From positions 1,488,001-1,552,000 of the forward strand of contig NZ_JABEZU010000001.1 in assembly GCF_013149785.1 (NCBI RefSeq): DNA of 64,000 bases. Reading direction: 5' to 3'. A program made the translations under genes and the position numbers. This document shows, piece after piece, positions 54,781-62,895 of this stretch. Each line of letters opens with the position of its first letter. Positions within the stretch are counted from its first letter, which is position 1. The notes under the pieces were generated by a model. The model ran no database searches. It was not told the DNA's origin and saw nothing but the letters and a program-made list of their open reading frames with translations. Source of the stretch: Isoptericola halotolerans. GTDB taxonomy: Bacteria > Actinomycetota > Actinomycetes > Actinomycetales > Cellulomonadaceae.

Positions 54781-55343
54781 GGCGCGCTCCGCAGCGGGTC
54801 GGCGAAGACCTCGTCGAGATGCTCGAAGAACATGGCTGCCGTGGACAGCCCGCACTGCAGGTGCTGCCCGAGCTGGTCGTCGTTCGCCCCGTGCTCGACG
54901 CTGACGGTCACCTCCGCGCACACGACGACGGCGCCGTCGTCGCGCACGCGGGCGTAGGTCTTGGGCCAGATCCGCTCGGCGTTCCACTCGTTGCACACGT
55001 CGAGGACCTCCCCGAGCCGCTCGATGGTCGCCTCACGGTGCCACTGCCCGCGGACCTGGAGCACCTCGCCGTCCGGCCCGAGCGGGAGGAAATGGAACAG
55101 CCGGCCGTGCCACAACCCGCCGAGGTCGCCGTCCGTGTCGACGAAGTACGTGAACCCGGACCGGTCGAGCCAGGCGCTGATCCGTTCGCGGGACACCGGG
55201 GCGGGCAGCGCGCCGACGGCGTCTCCGACAGGTCCGGCCAGCAGGACGTTCTGGACGTCGGTGCGCAGCCGGTCCGGTTCGCCGCCGTCGGGAGCGGAGG
55301 ACGTGGTCGACCTGGCGGCCCGACGTGATCCGAAGAACCTCAC
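54777..55343 (-). CDS. YbjN-domain protein, paralogue B
   Basis: This 188-residue paralogue of the next gene downstream has LDRSGFTYFVDTDGDLGGLWHGRLFHFLPLG (key parts FTYFVDTDGD and LFHFLPLG), CNEWNAERIWPKTYAR and LQCGLSTAAMFFEHL. A basic N-terminus (VRFFGSRRAARS) is unique to it. GTG 55343 is 7 nt after TAGCGT on the minus strand, so leaderless initiation is likely. It is divergent from the gene at 55379, with the two -10 boxes 10 bp apart. Confidence 0.85.
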   Translation of the reverse strand: MRFFGSRRAARSTTSSAPDGGEPDRLRTDVQNVLLAGPVGDAVGALPAPVSRERISAWLDRSGFTYFVDTDGDLGGLWHGRLFHFLPLGPDGEVLQVRGQWHREATIERLGEVLDVCNEWNAERIWPKTYARVRDDGAVVVCAEVTVSVEHGANDDQLGQHLQCGLSTAAMFFEHLDEVFADPLRSAP

Positions 55344-55350
55344 AGCACCC

Positions 55351-55356
55351 ACGCTA
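55351..55356 (-). promoter_or_regulatory. -10 box of YbjN paralogue B, predicted leaderless
   Basis: TAGCGT on the minus strand ends 7 nt before the GTG at 55343. It faces away from the box at 55367-55372. Confidence 0.5.
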
Positions 55357-55366
55357 CACGCCCGGG

Positions 55367-55372
55367 TACCGT
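55367..55372 (+). promoter_or_regulatory. -10 box of the extradiol-like gene, predicted leaderless
   Basis: TACCGT ends 6 nt before the GTG at 55379. It is back to back with the minus-strand box, 10 bp apart. Confidence 0.5.
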
Positions 55373-55378
55373 GGGGCG

Positions 55379-56122
55379 GTGTCCGTCCGAGCAGTGGTCC
55401 TGCCCGCCACCGTCCTGCTCGTGCCCGGAGCCGGGGGGACCGGGTCGGGGCTACCCTCGGTGCGATCGGCGGTGCTGGCTCAGCTCGGCCGGTGCACCGC
55501 GGCCGACGGGAGGCCGCCCGTCCGCTGGGGTGTGCTCGGCCCCTCCCCACGGACTCGCACCGGCCGCCGTCGCCCCTCCCTGGCGGCCGCCGGTATCGCC
55601 GACCGGTGGCTCCCGCTGCTGCGCGACGGGTGGGACCCGACCGCTGGTCCCGCAGAGCACACAGAGCCTGGCGGGGTGGCGACGTCGGTGGCCCAGCTGA
55701 TGCTGGCCGAGGCCGTCGGCCCGGGGGCCGCGCGGGAGGCCGTCGTCGTCGAGCTGGCAGCCACCGTCGACGAGGCGGCCCGGCGGGCCGCGGCGGACGT
55801 CCTGGCGTCCTGCGACGCCGTCGTCGTGGCAGGCGGGGACCCCCTCGACGCGCAGGCCGGTCCGACACGCTGCGCGCCCGGCGTCGAGCAGATGCTGGCT
55901 GTGCTCGCCGAGCGGTCGGGGTGGGTGGCCACGACGCGATCGGTCGAGACGGCCGGTCCGCACCTGCCCGTCCGGTACGACGTCGTCACGTGGGGAGCCC
56001 CGGCACCGGGCCCGCGGACCGGTCGGTCCCCCGCTCAGAACGCGGTGTCCGCGAACCAGCCGACACCCGTCAGCAGCAGCCAGAAGCGGACCGTGCGCCC
56101 CACGAGGACCGTCGGCACGTAG
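55379..56122 (+). CDS. Class III extradiol dioxygenase subunit B-like protein
   Basis: This 247-residue protein has AVVLPATVLLVPGAGG, then VLGPSPRTRTGRRRPSLAAAGIADRWLPL and AAREAVVVELAATVDEAAR, which resemble the extradiol dioxygenase B-like proteins encoded between miaB and miaA in actinobacteria. These proteins usually lack a proven enzyme activity. The homology seems to end at VRYDVVTWGAP (about 56010); the last 37 residues are Ser/Thr/Arg-rich and lie antisense to the next gene over 88 bp. GTG 55379 is leaderless by box spacing. The middle is shorter than in relatives I recall. Confidence 0.6.
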   Translation: MSVRAVVLPATVLLVPGAGGTGSGLPSVRSAVLAQLGRCTAADGRPPVRWGVLGPSPRTRTGRRRPSLAAAGIADRWLPLLRDGWDPTAGPAEHTEPGGVATSVAQLMLAEAVGPGAAREAVVVELAATVDEAARRAAADVLASCDAVVVAGGDPLDAQAGPTRCAPGVEQMLAVLAERSGWVATTRSVETAGPHLPVRYDVVTWGAPAPGPRTGRSPAQNAVSANQPTPVSSSQKRTVRPTRTVGT

Positions 56123-56511
56123 ATCGCCATCGGCACCCGCAGGGAGCCGGCCACGACCGCGATGATCATCAGCGGCGGGAAGCCGACGCAGGCCGAGGCG
56201 AGGAGGACGGCGGTCGTCAGGACCGGGCGTCCGGCGATGCGGGCGTGCCACCGCTCGTACATCAGCCGCCACCGCTCCTGGGAGAGCTTGCGCTGCAGAC
56301 GACGCGACTGCATCGACCGTGCCGCCAGGAGGTACCAGGCGACCTTCGCCACCGTCTGGCCGACGCCCGCCGCGAGGGCCAGGCCAGCCAGCACGGCCGG
56401 GGAGCCTGCGGCGTCGCTGGCAGCGGCCACCCCGCCCAGGTACACCTCGACGCTGACCACCGGCACGAGCCCGGACAGCAGGCTCACGGCGAAGGTGGTC
56501 AGGAGCAGCAC
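56035..56511 (-). CDS. Small VTT/DedA-like membrane protein
   Basis: This 158-residue protein has about four hydrophobic helices (LLLTTFAVSLLSGLVPVVSVEVYLGGV; LAGLALAAGVGQTVAKVAWYLLA; VLTTAVLLASACVGFPPLMIIAVVAGSLRVP; VGRTVRFWLLLTGVGW). The E-x-YLGG, G-x-GQ-x3-K and FPP-x5-VAG segments fit the YqaA/VTT group of DedA relatives. Role unknown. GTG 56511 lies 6 nt after TAGGCT on the minus strand (leaderless). It overlaps the convergent extradiol-like gene over 88 bp. Confidence 0.75.
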   Translation of the reverse strand: MLLLTTFAVSLLSGLVPVVSVEVYLGGVAAASDAAGSPAVLAGLALAAGVGQTVAKVAWYLLAARSMQSRRLQRKLSQERWRLMYERWHARIAGRPVLTTAVLLASACVGFPPLMIIAVVAGSLRVPMAIYVPTVLVGRTVRFWLLLTGVGWFADTAF

Positions 56512-56517
56512 GCGCGG

Positions 56518-56523
56518 AGCCTA
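56518..56523 (-). promoter_or_regulatory. -10 box of the VTT/DedA-like gene, predicted leaderless
   Basis: TAGGCT on the minus strand ends 6 nt before the GTG at 56511. Confidence 0.55.
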
Positions 56524-56573
56524 TCCCGGCGCCGACCCGGACGGCACCGCGTCACGGGACGTGCTGAGCCGAC

Positions 56574-56579
56574 TAGCGT
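56574..56579 (+). promoter_or_regulatory. -10 box of miaA, predicted leaderless
   Basis: TAGCGT ends 7 nt before the GTG at 56587. Confidence 0.55.
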
Positions 56580-56586
56580 GGTGCCC

Positions 56587-57567
56587 GTGATCGTCGCCGT
56601 CGTAGGACCCACCGCCACGGGCAAGTCTGACCTCGCCCTCGACCTCGCGGAGGCGCTGAGCGGGGCCGCTGCCGCGGAGATCGTCAACGCCGACGCCTTC
56701 CAGCTCTACCGCGGCATGGACATCGGGACCGCCAAGGTGCCGCCCGCCGAGCGGCGGGGCATCGTGCACCACCAGCTCGACGTCCTCGACCCGCAGCAGG
56801 ACGCCTCGGTGGCGCGGTACCAGACCGAGGCCCGCGCCGACCTCGACGCCGCCGCCGAGCGCGGTGCGCGCGCCGTCGTCGTCGGCGGGTCCGGGCTGTA
56901 CCTCCGGGCGCTGCTCGACCACCTCGACTTCCCCGGGACGGATCCCGCTGTCCGGGCGGCGTTGGAGGAGCGGGCCGAACGGGAGGGGCGGCGCACGCTG
57001 CACGCCGAGCTCGAGCGACTCGACCCGGCCGCGGCGGCGTCGATCGGCCCGTCGAACACCCGACGCATCGTGCGGGCGCTGGAGGTCATCGAGCTCACCG
57101 GCCTGCCGTACACCGCGAACCTGCCGCGCCAGGAGTACGTGCGTCCCACGGTCCAGATCGGGCTCGACTGCGACCGGGCGACGCTGGACGCCCGGGTCGA
57201 GAGCCGCGTCGAGCGGATGTGGGACGCCGGGCTGGTCGAGGAGGTCCGCGGGCTCGCGGCCCCCGCCCAGGGAGGCTCGGGAGCTGGGCTCGGCGTCACG
57301 GCGGCCCGCGCGGTCGGGTACGCCGAGGTGCTGCGCTGGTTCGCCGGCGAGACCACCGAGGCCGAGGCCCGGACCGCCGTCGTCGCCAACACACGACGGC
57401 TCGCTCGCAAGCAGATGGGCTGGTTCGGTCGCGACCCGCGCGTGCGCTGGCTCGACGCGGGGTCTGGGCACCTGCTCGACGAGGCGCTCGCCGTCGTGCG
57501 AGCGGCCGACGCCGGCACCCTGGCGGCGCCGGGCAGCGAGCCGGTACGCCGTAGTCTGGGCTCATGA
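56587..57567 (+). CDS. miaA: tRNA dimethylallyltransferase MiaA
   Basis: This 326-residue enzyme transfers the dimethylallyl group to A37 of tRNAs reading codons that start with U. The P-loop GPTATGKS is at 7-14; VNADAFQLYRGMDIGTAK and GGSGLYLRALLDHLDF are the substrate loops. NTRRLARKQMGWFGRD is near the C-terminus. GTG 56587 is leaderless by box spacing. The stop overlaps the dapF start by ATGA. Its product is the substrate of MiaB, encoded upstream. Confidence 0.95.
   Translation: MIVAVVGPTATGKSDLALDLAEALSGAAAAEIVNADAFQLYRGMDIGTAKVPPAERRGIVHHQLDVLDPQQDASVARYQTEARADLDAAAERGARAVVVGGSGLYLRALLDHLDFPGTDPAVRAALEERAEREGRRTLHAELERLDPAAAASIGPSNTRRIVRALEVIELTGLPYTANLPRQEYVRPTVQIGLDCDRATLDARVESRVERMWDAGLVEEVRGLAAPAQGGSGAGLGVTAARAVGYAEVLRWFAGETTEAEARTAVVANTRRLARKQMGWFGRDPRVRWLDAGSGHLLDEALAVVRAADAGTLAAPGSEPVRRSLGS
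57552..57557 (+). promoter_or_regulatory. -10 box of dapF, predicted leaderless
   Basis: TAGTCT ends 6 nt before the ATG at 57564, inside the last codons of miaA, so dapF can be read leaderless or by coupling to miaA. Confidence 0.5.
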
Positions 57568-58499
57568 CCTTGCGATTCACCAAGGGCCACGGCACCCACA
57601 ACGACTTCGTCCTGGTCGCCGACACCCGCGGAGACCTGGACCTGACACCGGCGCGGGTGCGGCACCTCGCCGACCGCCGCGGGGGGATCGGCGGGGACGG
57701 GGTCATCCGCCTGGCCCCGACGGCGGCTGTGGCCCGCGCCGGAGAGGCGGCGGCCGACGCCGTGCTCGCCGACGAGCCGGGTGCGATCTGGTTCATGGAC
57801 TACCGCAACTCCGACGGCACGGTCGCCGAGATGTGCGGCAACGGGGTGCGCGTCTTCGCCGCGTTCGCCGAGAGCCTCGGCCTCGTCGACCTGGACGGGG
57901 GCGACGAGCTGGCCCTCGGCACGCGCGGCGGGGTCAAGCGGGTGCGCAAGGAGCCGAACGGCTGGTACGCCGTCGACATGGGGCCCTGGTCCTACCCCGG
58001 CGGTCAGGACGCCGTCGCGGCAGGGGCCGACGCGGCGGTCATGGTGGCGGGCTGGGACGCCCCTCGTCCCGCGCTCAGCGTCGACCTCGGCAACCCCCAC
58101 ACCGTCGTCGCGCTGTCGCGGTCGGCCGAGCTCGACGCGCTCGACCTGACCCGCGAGCCCGCCGTCGACCCGCCCCCGCCGCACGGCACGAACGTGGAGC
58201 TGGTGGTGCCGCTCGGCGAGGAGCCGGCACCCGACGGCGGCGTCGTCGGCCGGGTGCGCATGCGCGTGCACGAGCGGGGTGTGGGGGAGACGCAGTCCTG
58301 CGGGACGGGTGCGTGCGCTGCGGCGCTCGCCGTCCGGGCGTGGGCCTCTGCCGGCGCCGACCCCGATCAGGTGCCCACCACCTGGTTCGTCGAGGTGCCG
58401 GGGGGCGAGGTCCGGGTGCGGCTCCTCGACGGCGGTCACGTCGAGCTCGCCGGCCCGGCCGAGCTCGTCTTCAGCGGTGAGGTCGAGCTGCCGCAGTGA
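57564..58499 (+). CDS. dapF: Diaminopimelate epimerase
   Basis: This 311-residue enzyme converts LL- to meso-diaminopimelate for lysine and peptidoglycan. The two catalytic cysteines are Cys91 in MCGNGVRVF and Cys246 in QSCGTGACA. The first domain starts FTKGHGTHNDFVLV. The miaA-dapF-hflX region is conserved in actinobacteria. The start overlaps the miaA stop. A weak hairpin follows, before the convergent methyltransferase gene. Confidence 0.95.
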   Translation: MTLRFTKGHGTHNDFVLVADTRGDLDLTPARVRHLADRRGGIGGDGVIRLAPTAAVARAGEAAADAVLADEPGAIWFMDYRNSDGTVAEMCGNGVRVFAAFAESLGLVDLDGGDELALGTRGGVKRVRKEPNGWYAVDMGPWSYPGGQDAVAAGADAAVMVAGWDAPRPALSVDLGNPHTVVALSRSAELDALDLTREPAVDPPPPHGTNVELVVPLGEEPAPDGGVVGRVRMRVHERGVGETQSCGTGACAAALAVRAWASAGADPDQVPTTWFVEVPGGEVRVRLLDGGHVELAGPAELVFSGEVELPQ

Positions 58500-58504
58500 G
58501 GTGT

Positions 58505-58519
58505 GCCGAGCGCCTCGGC
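58505..58519. terminator. Short hairpin between dapF and the methyltransferase gene
   Basis: GCCGAG and CTCGGC flank a CGC loop, 5 nt after the dapF stop. The stem is 6 bp; bidirectional use is possible but unproven. Confidence 0.4.
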
Positions 58520-58526
58520 GCCCGGT

Positions 58527-59132
58527 TCAGCGTGTCGTGTGCAGGATCCGGAAGCCCTTCGACGACGTCGTCCGCTCGGTGGGCAGGGCGAGCTCCGTCT
58601 CGATCCAGCGGGCCAGCGAGTCCGAGCCGAGATTCTTGCTCACCACCATCCAGGCCCCGCCCGGCGCACCGCCGGGGAGTAGCCGAGGCAACCACCGGCG
58701 CAGCATCTCGTGCAGCACCTGCTTGCCGACCCGGATCGGCGGGTTCGACCACAGCGCGGCGAAGGTGACGTCGTCGGGCACCTCGTCGGGGGTGACCGCC
58801 CGCACCCGGTCCGCGACGCCGAGCCGGTCCGCGTTGCGGCGGGCCAGGTCGAGGGCCCGGCGGTTGACGTCGACCGCCCAGACTGACGCGTCCGGGTTGC
58901 GCAGCGCCATCGTCAGGGCGATCGGACCCCACCCGCACCCGAGGTCCAGCAGGTCGCCGGCAGGCGGCGCGGGCACCTCGTCCAGCAGGACCCTGGTGCC
59001 CTTGTCGAGCCCTCCGGGGGAGAAGACCCCGGAGGCGACCTCCAGCTCGACCGCCGTCCCCGCGAGGTGGACGCTGAGCGTCCGCCGCTCGGCGTCGGAG
59101 GCAGGTTCGGCCGTGAAGTAGTGGTCGCTCAC
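58527..59132 (-). CDS. RsmC-like class I SAM methyltransferase
   Basis: This 201-residue protein corresponds to the C-terminal catalytic domain of RsmC-type 16S rRNA guanine-N2 methyltransferases. The SAM site is LLDLGCGWGPIALTMA, and the catalytic motif is SNPPIRVG. FTAEPASDAERRTLSVHLAG at the start is typical of this short form. GTG 59132 lies 6 nt after TACGAT on the minus strand. The target nucleotide is not known. It is divergent from hflX. Confidence 0.88.
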   Translation of the reverse strand: MSDHYFTAEPASDAERRTLSVHLAGTAVELEVASGVFSPGGLDKGTRVLLDEVPAPPAGDLLDLGCGWGPIALTMALRNPDASVWAVDVNRRALDLARRNADRLGVADRVRAVTPDEVPDDVTFAALWSNPPIRVGKQVLHEMLRRWLPRLLPGGAPGGAWMVVSKNLGSDSLARWIETELALPTERTTSSKGFRILHTTR

Positions 59133-59138
59133 CCCGGC

Positions 59139-59144
59139 ATCGTA
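59139..59144 (-). promoter_or_regulatory. -10 box of the methyltransferase gene, predicted leaderless
   Basis: TACGAT on the minus strand ends 6 nt before the GTG at 59132. Confidence 0.55.
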
Positions 59145-59227
59145 GTGCCGTGCCGATATTCGCTTCGGCCGGGACGAATCCGCATGGGATCCTTGTTGTG
59201 CGGACGTACCCCACCGAGAGGACCACC

Positions 59228-60757
59228 TTGACCCACATCCCGACCGATCCTGAGAACACCCCCGCCGTCACCGAACCCAGCGAGGCGCGTGACGCGCAGT
59301 CGATCGCGAACGACGTCGTCGCGCGGGTGCTGGCGCGGGCCGGGACCGCTCGGGCGGAGGGCACGACGGTCCACACCGCGCACGACGGCGAGCAGCTCGA
59401 CCTCGCCGAGCGCGCAGCCCTGCGCCGGGTCGCCGGGCTCTCGACGGAGCTCGACGACGTCACCGAGGTGGAGTACCGGCAGCTCCGGCTGGAGAAGGTG
59501 GTCCTGGTCGGGCTGTTCCCCGGCGGCGAGGCCGCCGCGCGCGAGGCCGACGTCTCCCTGCGTGAGCTCGCCGCGCTGGCCGAGACCGCCGGCTCCCAGG
59601 TGCTGGACGGCCTGCTGCAGAAGCGTCAGAAGCCGGACCCCGGCACCTTCCTGGGTTCAGGAAAGGCCGCCGAGCTCGCCGGGATCGTCGCCGCCACCGG
59701 CGCCGACACCGTCGTGGTCGACACCGAGCTCGCCCCGTCCCAGCGGCGCGCGCTGGAGGACATCGTCAAGGTCAAGGTGGTCGACCGCACCGCCCTGATC
59801 CTCGACATCTTCGCCCAGCACGCCAAGTCCCGGGAGGGCAAGGCCCAGGTCGAGCTCGCGCAGCTGGAGTACCTGCTGCCGCGGCTGCGCGGCTGGGGTG
59901 AGTCGATGTCCCGGCAGGCCGGTGGTCAGGTCGGCGGTGCGGGTGCCGGGATGGGCTCGCGCGGACCTGGTGAGACCAAGATCGAGCTGGACCGCCGCCG
60001 GATCCGCAACCGCATGGCCAAGCTGCGTCGCGAGATCGCCGCCATGGCGCCGGCGCGTGAGACCAAGCGGCACGACCGCAAGCGGCACGACATCCCCAAC
60101 GTCGCGATCGCGGGATACACGAACGCCGGCAAGTCGTCCCTGCTGAACGCTCTGACCGACGCGGGCGTCCTGGTGGAGAACGCGCTGTTCGCCACCCTGG
60201 ACCCGACGGTCCGTCGCTCGAGGACGGAGGACGGGCGCGTCTTCACCTATGCCGACACCGTGGGCTTCGTCCGTCACCTGCCGCACCAGCTCGTCGAGGC
60301 CTTCCGGTCGACGCTCGAGGAGGTCGGGGACGCCGCGCTGCTGCTGCACGTGGTCGACGCGTCGCACCCCGACCCGGAGGGCCAGATCGACGCCGTCCGG
60401 GAGGTCCTGGCCGAGATCCCCGGCATGGACGACGTGACCGAGGTCGTCGTGCTGAACAAGGCGGACGTCGCCGACCCCACCGTCGTGGGCCGTGTCCAGC
60501 GGCGCGAGCGGCGCACGGTCGTGGTCTCCGCCCACTCCGGCGAGGGCATCGCCGAGCTGCGGGCGCTCATCGCGGACGAGCTGCCCCGACCGGCCGTCGA
60601 GATCGACCTGGTCGTCCCGTACAGCCGCGGCGACCTGGTCCACCGGGTCCACGAGAACGGTGAGATCTCCGGCGAGGAGCACCTCGCCGAGGGCACGCGG
60701 TTGCAGGGACGCGTCGACGCGGCGCTCGCCGCGGAGCTCGAGAGCGTCGCGGTCTGA
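59228..60757 (+). CDS. hflX: GTPase HflX
   Basis: This ribosome-splitting GTPase has about 509 residues from the TTG at 59228, which has GAGAGGA upstream. Other in-frame starts are GTG 59150 and GTG 59198; I cannot exclude them. The N-terminal HflX domain has VLVGLFPGGEAA and TFLGSGKAAELAG, followed by the helical RGPGETKIELDRRRIR segment. The G domain has AGYTNAGKSSLLNAL (P-loop), ADTVGFVRHLP, NKAD and SAHSGEGI. It belongs to the miaA-dapF-hflX cluster. Confidence 0.94.
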   Translation: MTHIPTDPENTPAVTEPSEARDAQSIANDVVARVLARAGTARAEGTTVHTAHDGEQLDLAERAALRRVAGLSTELDDVTEVEYRQLRLEKVVLVGLFPGGEAAAREADVSLRELAALAETAGSQVLDGLLQKRQKPDPGTFLGSGKAAELAGIVAATGADTVVVDTELAPSQRRALEDIVKVKVVDRTALILDIFAQHAKSREGKAQVELAQLEYLLPRLRGWGESMSRQAGGQVGGAGAGMGSRGPGETKIELDRRRIRNRMAKLRREIAAMAPARETKRHDRKRHDIPNVAIAGYTNAGKSSLLNALTDAGVLVENALFATLDPTVRRSRTEDGRVFTYADTVGFVRHLPHQLVEAFRSTLEEVGDAALLLHVVDASHPDPEGQIDAVREVLAEIPGMDDVTEVVVLNKADVADPTVVGRVQRRERRTVVVSAHSGEGIAELRALIADELPRPAVEIDLVVPYSRGDLVHRVHENGEISGEEHLAEGTRLQGRVDAALAAELESVAV

Positions 60758-60768
60758 GTCCTGTGGAC

Positions 60769-60792
60769 GGCCCGGCACGTGCGTGCCGGGCC
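60769..60792 (+). terminator. Terminator hairpin after hflX
   Basis: GGCCCGGCAC and GTGCCGGGCC form a perfect 10-bp stem with loop GTGC, 11 nt after the hflX stop and directly before the -10 box of the next gene. Confidence 0.65.
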
Positions 60793-60794
60793 CG

Positions 60795-60800
60795 TAGGAT
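60795..60800 (+). promoter_or_regulatory. -10 box of the DinG-like gene, predicted leaderless
   Basis: TAGGAT ends 6 nt before the GTG at 60807. Confidence 0.55.
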
Positions 60801-60806
60801 CGTCCG

Positions 60807-62873
60807 GTGAACTCGTCCGCGGCGTCCGCCGAGCCCCCCGACAGCCTGCCCGAGGTCACCGAGCTGCTCGACCGCGCCGTGGCCGCCCTCGGGGGCACGC
60901 GGCGTGAGGGGCAGGACCGGATGGCGCAGGCGGTCACGGAGGCCGTCGAGTCCGGGCGGCACCTGCTGGTCCAGGCAGGCACGGGCACCGGCAAGTCCCT
61001 GGGCTACCTGGTGCCCGCGGTGCGGCACGCGGTCGCCTCGAGGCAGCGGGTGGTCGTCTCCACGGCGACGCTCGCCCTGCAGCGCCAGGTCATCACCCGC
61101 GACCTGCCCCTGGTGGCCGACGCCGTCGCGCCCCTCCTGCCGAGACCCCCCCGCGTCGCGCTGCTCAAGGGGTGGCACAACTACCTGTGCCGCCACAAGG
61201 TCACCGGCGGCTACCCGGTCGACGGCGCGACGTTGTTCGACCTCCCCGCGGACCCTGGCCCCGGTGAGGGTGCGGCGGCCGAGCAGCACCCCGCCGCCGG
61301 CGGGTCCGACGACGGTTCGCGCCTCGCGGACCACGTCCGGCGGCTGCACGCCTGGGCCCAGGAGACCGACACCGGGGACCGTGACGACCTGGTGCCCGGT
61401 GTCCCCGACCGGGCCTGGCGCCAGGTGTCGGTGACGTCGCTGGAGTGCCTGGGCCAACGGTGCCCGCTCATCGACGAGTGCTTCGGTGAGCAGGCACGAA
61501 ACACGGCTCGCGAGGCGGACGTCGTCGTGACGAACCACGCGATGCTGGGCATCGCGGCGTCCGGCAACTCCAACGTCCTCCCGGAGCACGACGTGCTGGT
61601 GGTCGACGAGGCGCACGAGCTCGTCGACCGCATCACGGCCGCGGCGACGGTCGACCTGTCCGGCAGCAGCGTGGAGCACGCCGCCCGGCTGGTGCGCCGG
61701 CACGGTGGCACCCTGACGGACGACCTGGACGCCGCGGCGCAGTCGCTCGCCGGCCTGCTGGCACAGGTTCCGGCTGAGCGCTTCCCGCAGGGACTGCCGC
61801 CGGACCTGCGGTCGGCCGTCGAGGCGGTCCGTGACGCCGCCAGGTCGTTGCTCAGCGACCTGAAGCCGGACAAGGGGGCCGAGCAGGACGCCGGGCTGAA
61901 GATGGCGCAGTCGGCGATGCAGCAGCTCTTCGAGGTCGCCGAGCGGATGGCGGCCCCGGACACGAGCGACGACGTGCTGTGGTGCTCGCGCCCCCCGGCC
62001 GACGCGCCGTGGGGTGACGGCGTCGGGCGTCTGCACGCGGCACCGCTCGCCGTCGCCGGACTGATCAGCACCCAGCTGCTGGGTGAGCGCAGCGGGGTGC
62101 TCACGTCGGCGACGCTGGCGCTCGGGGGCACCTTCGACCCGGTGGCGAGATCGTTGGGGCTCGCCGCCTCGACGGGCGACGACGACGCGGCGTGGCGAGG
62201 CCTGGACGTCGGCAGCCCGTTCGACTACCGCAAGCAGGGCATCTGCTACGTCGCGAAGCACCTTCCCGCGCCGGGCCGGGAGCCGACGACGGCCGCGCAG
62301 CTCGACGAGATCGCGGGACTCGTCGAGGCGGCGGGCGGGCGCACCCTCGGGCTGTTCTCGTCACGGCGGGCGGCGACGGCGGCCGCCGAGGCGATGCGTG
62401 ACCGGCTGGACGTCCCGGTGCTCTGCCAGGGCGACGACCAGCTCCCGACCCTCGTGAAGCAGTTCGCCGAGGACCCGGAGACCTGCTTGTTCGGCACCCT
62501 GTCGCTGTGGCAGGGCGTGGACGTCCCGGGGGACGCCTGCCGCCTGGTCATCATCGACAGGGTGCCGTTCCCGCGCCCTGACGACCCGGTCAGGTCGGCG
62601 CGGGCGCGTGCGGTCGAGGAGGCAGGGGGCAACGGCTTCATGCAGGTCGCGGCGTCCCACGCGGCACTGCTCCTCGCCCAGGGCGCGGGCCGGCTGATCC
62701 GGTCGGCGCAGGACCGAGGAGTCGTCGCGGTGCTCGATCCCCGCCTGGTCACGGCCCGGTACGGCTCGTTCCTCACGCGGTCGATGCCCGACTTCTGGCG
62801 GACCACCGACGGCGACCTGGCTCGGTCGGCGTTGCGTCGTCTGGCGGAGACTCCTCCCTCTGGCGCTCGGTGA
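60807..62873 (+). CDS. DinG/XPD-like Fe-S DNA helicase
   Basis: This 688-residue superfamily 2 helicase has Walker A AGTGTGKS at 57-64 and the DEAH box in VLVVDEAHELVD. Four cysteines (YLCRHK, LECLG, QRCPL, DECF) sit where XPD/DinG helicases bind a 4Fe-4S cluster. C-terminal motifs are GTLSLWQGVDVPG and AQGAGRLIRSAQDRG. The family unwinds DNA 5'-3' and acts in repair. No LexA box was seen before it, although it lies near lexA. The GTG start is leaderless by box spacing. Confidence 0.93.
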   Translation: MNSSAASAEPPDSLPEVTELLDRAVAALGGTRREGQDRMAQAVTEAVESGRHLLVQAGTGTGKSLGYLVPAVRHAVASRQRVVVSTATLALQRQVITRDLPLVADAVAPLLPRPPRVALLKGWHNYLCRHKVTGGYPVDGATLFDLPADPGPGEGAAAEQHPAAGGSDDGSRLADHVRRLHAWAQETDTGDRDDLVPGVPDRAWRQVSVTSLECLGQRCPLIDECFGEQARNTAREADVVVTNHAMLGIAASGNSNVLPEHDVLVVDEAHELVDRITAAATVDLSGSSVEHAARLVRRHGGTLTDDLDAAAQSLAGLLAQVPAERFPQGLPPDLRSAVEAVRDAARSLLSDLKPDKGAEQDAGLKMAQSAMQQLFEVAERMAAPDTSDDVLWCSRPPADAPWGDGVGRLHAAPLAVAGLISTQLLGERSGVLTSATLALGGTFDPVARSLGLAASTGDDDAAWRGLDVGSPFDYRKQGICYVAKHLPAPGREPTTAAQLDEIAGLVEAAGGRTLGLFSSRRAATAAAEAMRDRLDVPVLCQGDDQLPTLVKQFAEDPETCLFGTLSLWQGVDVPGDACRLVIIDRVPFPRPDDPVRSARARAVEEAGGNGFMQVAASHAALLLAQGAGRLIRSAQDRGVVAVLDPRLVTARYGSFLTRSMPDFWRTTDGDLARSALRRLAETPPSGAR

Positions 62874-62883
62874 GCGCGCGCCC

Positions 62884-62889
62884 TAGCCT
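62884..62889 (+). promoter_or_regulatory. -10 box of ldh, predicted leaderless
   Basis: TAGCCT ends 6 nt before the GTG at 62896, in the context TAGCCTGGGCG, like proS and pgsA. Confidence 0.6.
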
Positions 62890-62895
62890 GGGCGC

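Noticed and set aside
60795-60810. SOS control of the DinG-like gene
   Set aside because: No CGAAC-N4-GTTCG sequence or close variant was found before the gene; only the recA box fits in this window.
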